Assembly: GCA_037126765.1 (NCBI GenBank)
Contig: JBBCBC010000002.1
Coordinates: 47,248,889 to 47,312,888, forward strand
Source: Stenogyne calaminthoides
Lineage: Eukaryota; Streptophyta; Magnoliopsida; Lamiales; Lamiaceae
DNA length: 64,000 nt
Direction: 5' to 3'
The position numbers and the translations under genes are program-made. Shown in pieces: positions 60,480 to 64,000 of the stretch. Each line of letters starts with the position of its first letter. The stretch's first letter is position 1. Below the pieces are notes generated by a model. The model saw only the letters and a program-made list of their open reading frames with translations. It had not been told where the DNA came from and did not search any database.

Positions 60480-60743
60480 AAGATATTGGACAGCGGTTAA
60501 TAACCGCTGTCTATGTAACATATAAACAAAATTTTAAAAAAAAATATTAACTTAGACAGCGGTTGATAACCGCTGCCCAAGCTGAAACTTGCAAAGCGGT
60601 TGGAAACCGCTGTCCAAGTGCTTTTCTTGGACAGCGGTTTTTTATCAGCTGTCCAAGCTTGGACAGCTGATACTTGGAGAGCGATTATAACCGCTCTCCA
60701 AGGTCATTTTTCACAGTTGTCCAAGTCCAAATGTGTATTAGTG
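60480..60743. repeat. Right subterminal palindromic repeats of the CACTA element
   Basis: Five or six hairpin-forming units such as GGACAGCGGTTAATAACCGC and TTGGAGAGCGATTATAACCG are packed in 260 bp. They are likely transposase-binding sites. Confidence 0.85.
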
Positions 60744-60916
60744 CGTAAAAATTTGGAGATTAAAAGTCATAATGATCATTTTTACTTAAAGAGAGAGCCA
60801 TGTGGGAAATATTGATCTTCGTAAACGGCTCAATGTGATTTTATCATAAGTTCATATAGCTATTCTAATTATTTGAGATTAAAGACTCAGTTTGTTTGTT
60901 ATATAATTTTTAGAGA

Positions 60917-61371
60917 GTTCACAAATTGTCTCATAATTTTGACCTTAAATAGATTCTTCTCATAACGTATTTTGTCGTCGATTTTTAATTTCAAACTATC
61001 TGAAAATGTACATCTTATGTCTCAAGTTCGCCGAAAAATGCGAAACGACTTCATTTAGCTTGGTGCGCATGCCGATTTAATTTGGGATTTTTCGGCCTCG
61101 GTTGCATGCCGATTGAATTTTTTGAATTTTTTTTATTTTGTAATTTCAGACATTAAAAAACAAATAAAAAATTATGTGTGGCAACCGAGTCACGACCGAG
61201 GCCGGAAAGCCCCATAATTCAATTGGCACGCGGGCGAAACGACATCGTTTTTGCATTTTCCGGTTAACTTGGAACGTAAATGTACATTGTCAAAAAATTG
61301 AGACTAAATCGATGACAATATAAGTTATGGTTACTTTTGAGGAAGCTTAAAAGTTATAAATGTGTACATGG
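60917..61371. mobile_element. Foldback element with about 200-bp inverted arms
   Basis: Left-arm motifs TTTTTCGGCCTCGG, GCGAAACGACTTCATTT and AATGTACATCTTATGTCTCA pair with right-arm CCGAGGCCGG, GGGCGAAACGACATCG and TGTACATTGTCAAAAAATTG in mirror order. The spacer is about 50 bp of A/T. Precise ends and target duplication were not resolved. Confidence 0.7.
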
Positions 61372-64000
61372 TTTATTTTGAGTACTAATGCAGGCTACTT
61401 GTATGAAACATCATTTTACGAGTCTGATAGTGTGATGTATAGAGTAAGAGTTGCAAGTCTGTATGTGATCTTCTGCTTTCTTAACCTAATTTTCATCATA
61501 AACAAGTGTTCTTGGGATTGACTAATCAAGTTGAATAAATCATTATTCCCAATCCCAACAGATTAAAACAGGAAAAAGGATGCTCAACGGACATAAAGGG
61601 ACCACTATTAAAGCATTATAGAAGGTACTATGCTCCCTTTTCTCTTTATTTTAGTTGACAATTCAGAGCATGCAACCAACCAAGCCCTTGTCCAAAACTT
61701 AAAGCCTAAGCATACTGTGCTTGTGCTGCCCCCACCAATAAAGTTAGCATGTGGGGAATTAAGGTTTATTTTTTAAAAAAAAATCGACTACTAATTAAAT
61801 CGAACGAGCAATTAGTAAATATCGTCGTGTGTAATTTTGAAATTAATCGATTAAGTTCATGCGATGATACGAACTTTAAGCTAATAGTACAATTTTTCGG
61901 AGAGAAAATTAATTTATTGCTTCTTGATGAAAATCGAGCAATGTATATGGGGTTTTTCGACGTTATCCTGTTGGGGGTTTTAAGGTGTTGTACCACCTGC
62001 TTTGATGTATTGTAATATTGTGATATTCTTAGGCACGAACTTCAATTGATCTTTGGAAGAGGAATGTAGTCTTAACGAATCACAAATGTATGATCCTAGG
62101 GATGCTCCAACTTTGTCACTTTACTTGAGGAGATTCTTTTGTTGTGGCAAAAACAACTACCACTTGTTTGTAGAAAGTTCAAATGAGGGAAAATTACAAA
62201 AAGAAGCTACTATTTAATATTGATGCTTTCTTTACTCATATATCTCTCTTGATCTCTCTGTCTATCTCTCTGTAAAATGATAGGTGATGGCAGAGAGAGA
62301 GAGAGAGAGATGAGGTAGTGCAGTTCACTTTTGTCTGTCATCTTTTGCATTATTACACTGGGAGAATTTAATCTCTTTAATTGCTTTCTTTCACCTTTTT
62401 CGTTTGTTTTCATGTATGTAGAACACACGTCTTTTTCATGGGCAAAGAGATGAATTTGATAACTGCAGCACGTAGAAAGAAACAGAACAACAGTAGAAAG
62501 ATATGACCATCTTCTGAGTTGCTTCCTCTTAAAAGGATTGGTCAAATTCCTTTCCCTTTGTGGAACCCTAAAATCCCTCACATGTCTCATCATTATTCAT
62601 AGTTTTTTTTTTTTTTTTCAGAGAGGGAAATTACCATTATTTTCTTTGTATTTTGTCGATTAATTGCCATTAGTATCATTAGTGTCACAAGTTAGGTGAT
62701 GAAATCTTTTAGAATTCGACATTACGATGAACCCTCAAAAGTCACTCCTTGTGTGATCCTTATCAGTGTTGAAATTCATAGGAGTACTAATTACTCTATA
62801 TATGATGATAGAGATGTAAAGATGGTGATAGTGAGCTTGCCATTTGCAGTAAGGGGACCCTCATAGTTTGTACAATTAATGTTCTTCCAGCCACGAATAT
62901 ACTGTACACATACATGTGTTCACACTCAAATTTTGATGGCAACTGATTTTAATAGTTGGGAAAATGTAAAGCAAATAAATAATGGCACATCATCCTATGA
63001 GACAAAATGCACTCAAAGATGGGGGGAATGGACATGCGTGAATTGCAACTGTAGATGGAAAGTAACAACTCACTGAGTATGGCCTCCTTTGCACAACGCT
63101 TTCAAATGCACGCTGCCAATCGATCGTTTTTATGATCTAAAACCGTGTTTCATACTGATTAGCATCCTATCGAATATCCTTTTCAATTAAGGTTAACATA
63201 ATTGAAAATCATCAGTGAAAATGATGTAGAAGATAATGGAAAGATACAAGACCTCAAGAGTATGTACCCAGAATAGGCTTTGTTGCACAGAACATTCTAA
63301 TCTACAGTACTTATTACTAAAAGATGAAAATAAAGGTTATCTTATAAAACATAATGCGACAGCTGACTAGACAGCTAACTAATCATACTACATTTGTGCC
63401 TAATGACAGATAAATGTGGTATTAAACACGATGGAAATGTGCCACTGGACCAGATACATATACCTAACCTGACCTTCAGAATGCAAATAGCCGAAAACCT
63501 GATCTTTTCCATCTTAAGCGCATTATAACAGATTAATTTAGTAAATGCAATGTTCAGACTAATCAGGATATGCAGCCATCAAAAAGGGCAACAAGATAAG
63601 TTGATATAAGTTATGCACAGCATGAAGATGTCTGTTATCCTTTTCTATGCTAAAGTATAAAAACCAATTAATAAGTGATAACATTTCAAATAATTCACAA
63701 AGCAGAAAATTGAAACATGCAGATTGCAGTAGTTCATCTCAACAAATTGTGCAAATTGAAAATCCTTATATAAACTCAAATTTGCAAACACAGGAAAACT
63801 AGAAAGCCACTTCTCACAATAATTTCAAGCATAAAGCAGCGCGGAAGTCCCAAAATATTCCTTTGAGGCAAAAATACATTATTGGAAGGTAACTTGATAT
63901 AAAAAGGTACATTTAATGGTATACACCTTTTCTCGTTTAATATGATAATATTTGAACAGAAAAAACCTGCTGCATCAAACTATGCTGGTTTCTCAAAATC
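61372..64000. other. Intergenic to the window end
   Basis: No ORF here resembles a known family; the 127-codon minus-strand frame at 62210-62593 overlaps a GA repeat and looks like chance. A (GA)n tract sits at 62292-62310 and a T run near 62603-62619. The last kilobase could be UTR or intron of a gene beyond the window, without evidence. Confidence 0.5.

Larger units (their letters stand above)
55485..60743 (+). mobile_element. CACTA (En/Spm) transposon carrying a Ulp1-like ORF
   Basis: 5259 bp. The left end reads CACTACTACTGGCATTT and the right end (reverse complement) CACTAATACACATTTGG, with CGT on both sides (55482-55484, 60744-60746), the 3-bp duplication of CACTA elements. Both subterminal regions hold repeats of TTGGACAGCGGTTAATAACC and variants. 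The interior has short exon-like pieces on the plus strand: about 57720-57810 resembles the plant Ptta/En/Spm type, and a Ulp1-like C-terminal module lies at 59552-60158. I saw no intact TnpD-like transposase, so it is probably non-autonomous. Confidence 0.88.

Noticed and set aside
62200..62330. Possible miR156-like precursor near a GA-rich stretch
   Set aside because: No mature miR156 sequence or convincing hairpin; the similarity is only to GAGAGA repeats.
62210..62593. 127-codon minus-strand ORF
   Set aside because: It reads through a GA repeat, has no recognisable domain and lacks gene-like flanks.

Overview
The window is nuclear DNA of a flowering plant, probably a eudicot. It is AT-rich, its genes carry GT-AG introns, and it holds plant-specific families: a malectin-like receptor kinase, a LONGIFOLIA/TRM protein and a CIN-type TCP factor. 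About half the sequence is gene-poor and built from plant transposons at different stages of decay. Similarities were read by eye; no database search or alignment was run.

Layout. 1-4420: a minus-strand malectin-like receptor with two kinase domains (221-3757), preceded on the plus map by a dead kinase remnant (1-150) and followed by its promoter side with a T/GT/G tract. 4421-17906: one full-length Ty3/gypsy retrotransposon of the Tat type on the minus strand, with TG...CA LTRs, an AAACC target duplication, decayed gag and pol with two RNase H domains, and an antisense spliced ORF on the plus strand. 18225-18487: the small ribosomal protein gene RPL39. 21015-23380: a methylesterase pseudogene and two LINE fragments. 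24120-28901: an FCP1/HAD-type phosphatase-like gene with a 1.06 kb PIF/Harbinger-like element in its last intron.

28902-40500 is an AT-rich desert with tandem duplications and MITEs of several superfamilies. 40500-45512 is a LONGIFOLIA/TRM gene with five coding exons and a 5' UTR intron. 46375-46599 holds a possible small membrane-protein gene on the minus strand, with a promoter rich in GGGCC/GGGCT motifs. 47040-50770 is intergenic and holds a hAT MITE with another MITE nested in it. 50772-51644 is a TCP5/13/17-like transcription factor on the minus strand, with a predicted 5' UTR intron. 52300-64000 has no conserved host gene; it holds a tRNA-type SINE with an 18-bp target duplication, a 5.26 kb CACTA element carrying a Ulp1-like protease ORF and palindromic subterminal repeats, and a large foldback element.

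The host genes are unrelated and do not form a pathway or cluster. The receptor acts at the plasma membrane in cell-wall or peptide sensing; RPL39 is a large-subunit ribosomal protein; LONGIFOLIA/TRM and CIN-TCP proteins both shape cell expansion and leaf form. The points most worth a second look are the two-kinase receptor with an in-frame 90-nt intron, the antisense gene and palindrome array of the retrotransposon, the paired frameshifts in the FCP1-like gene, and the CACTA element with a near-intact protease module.
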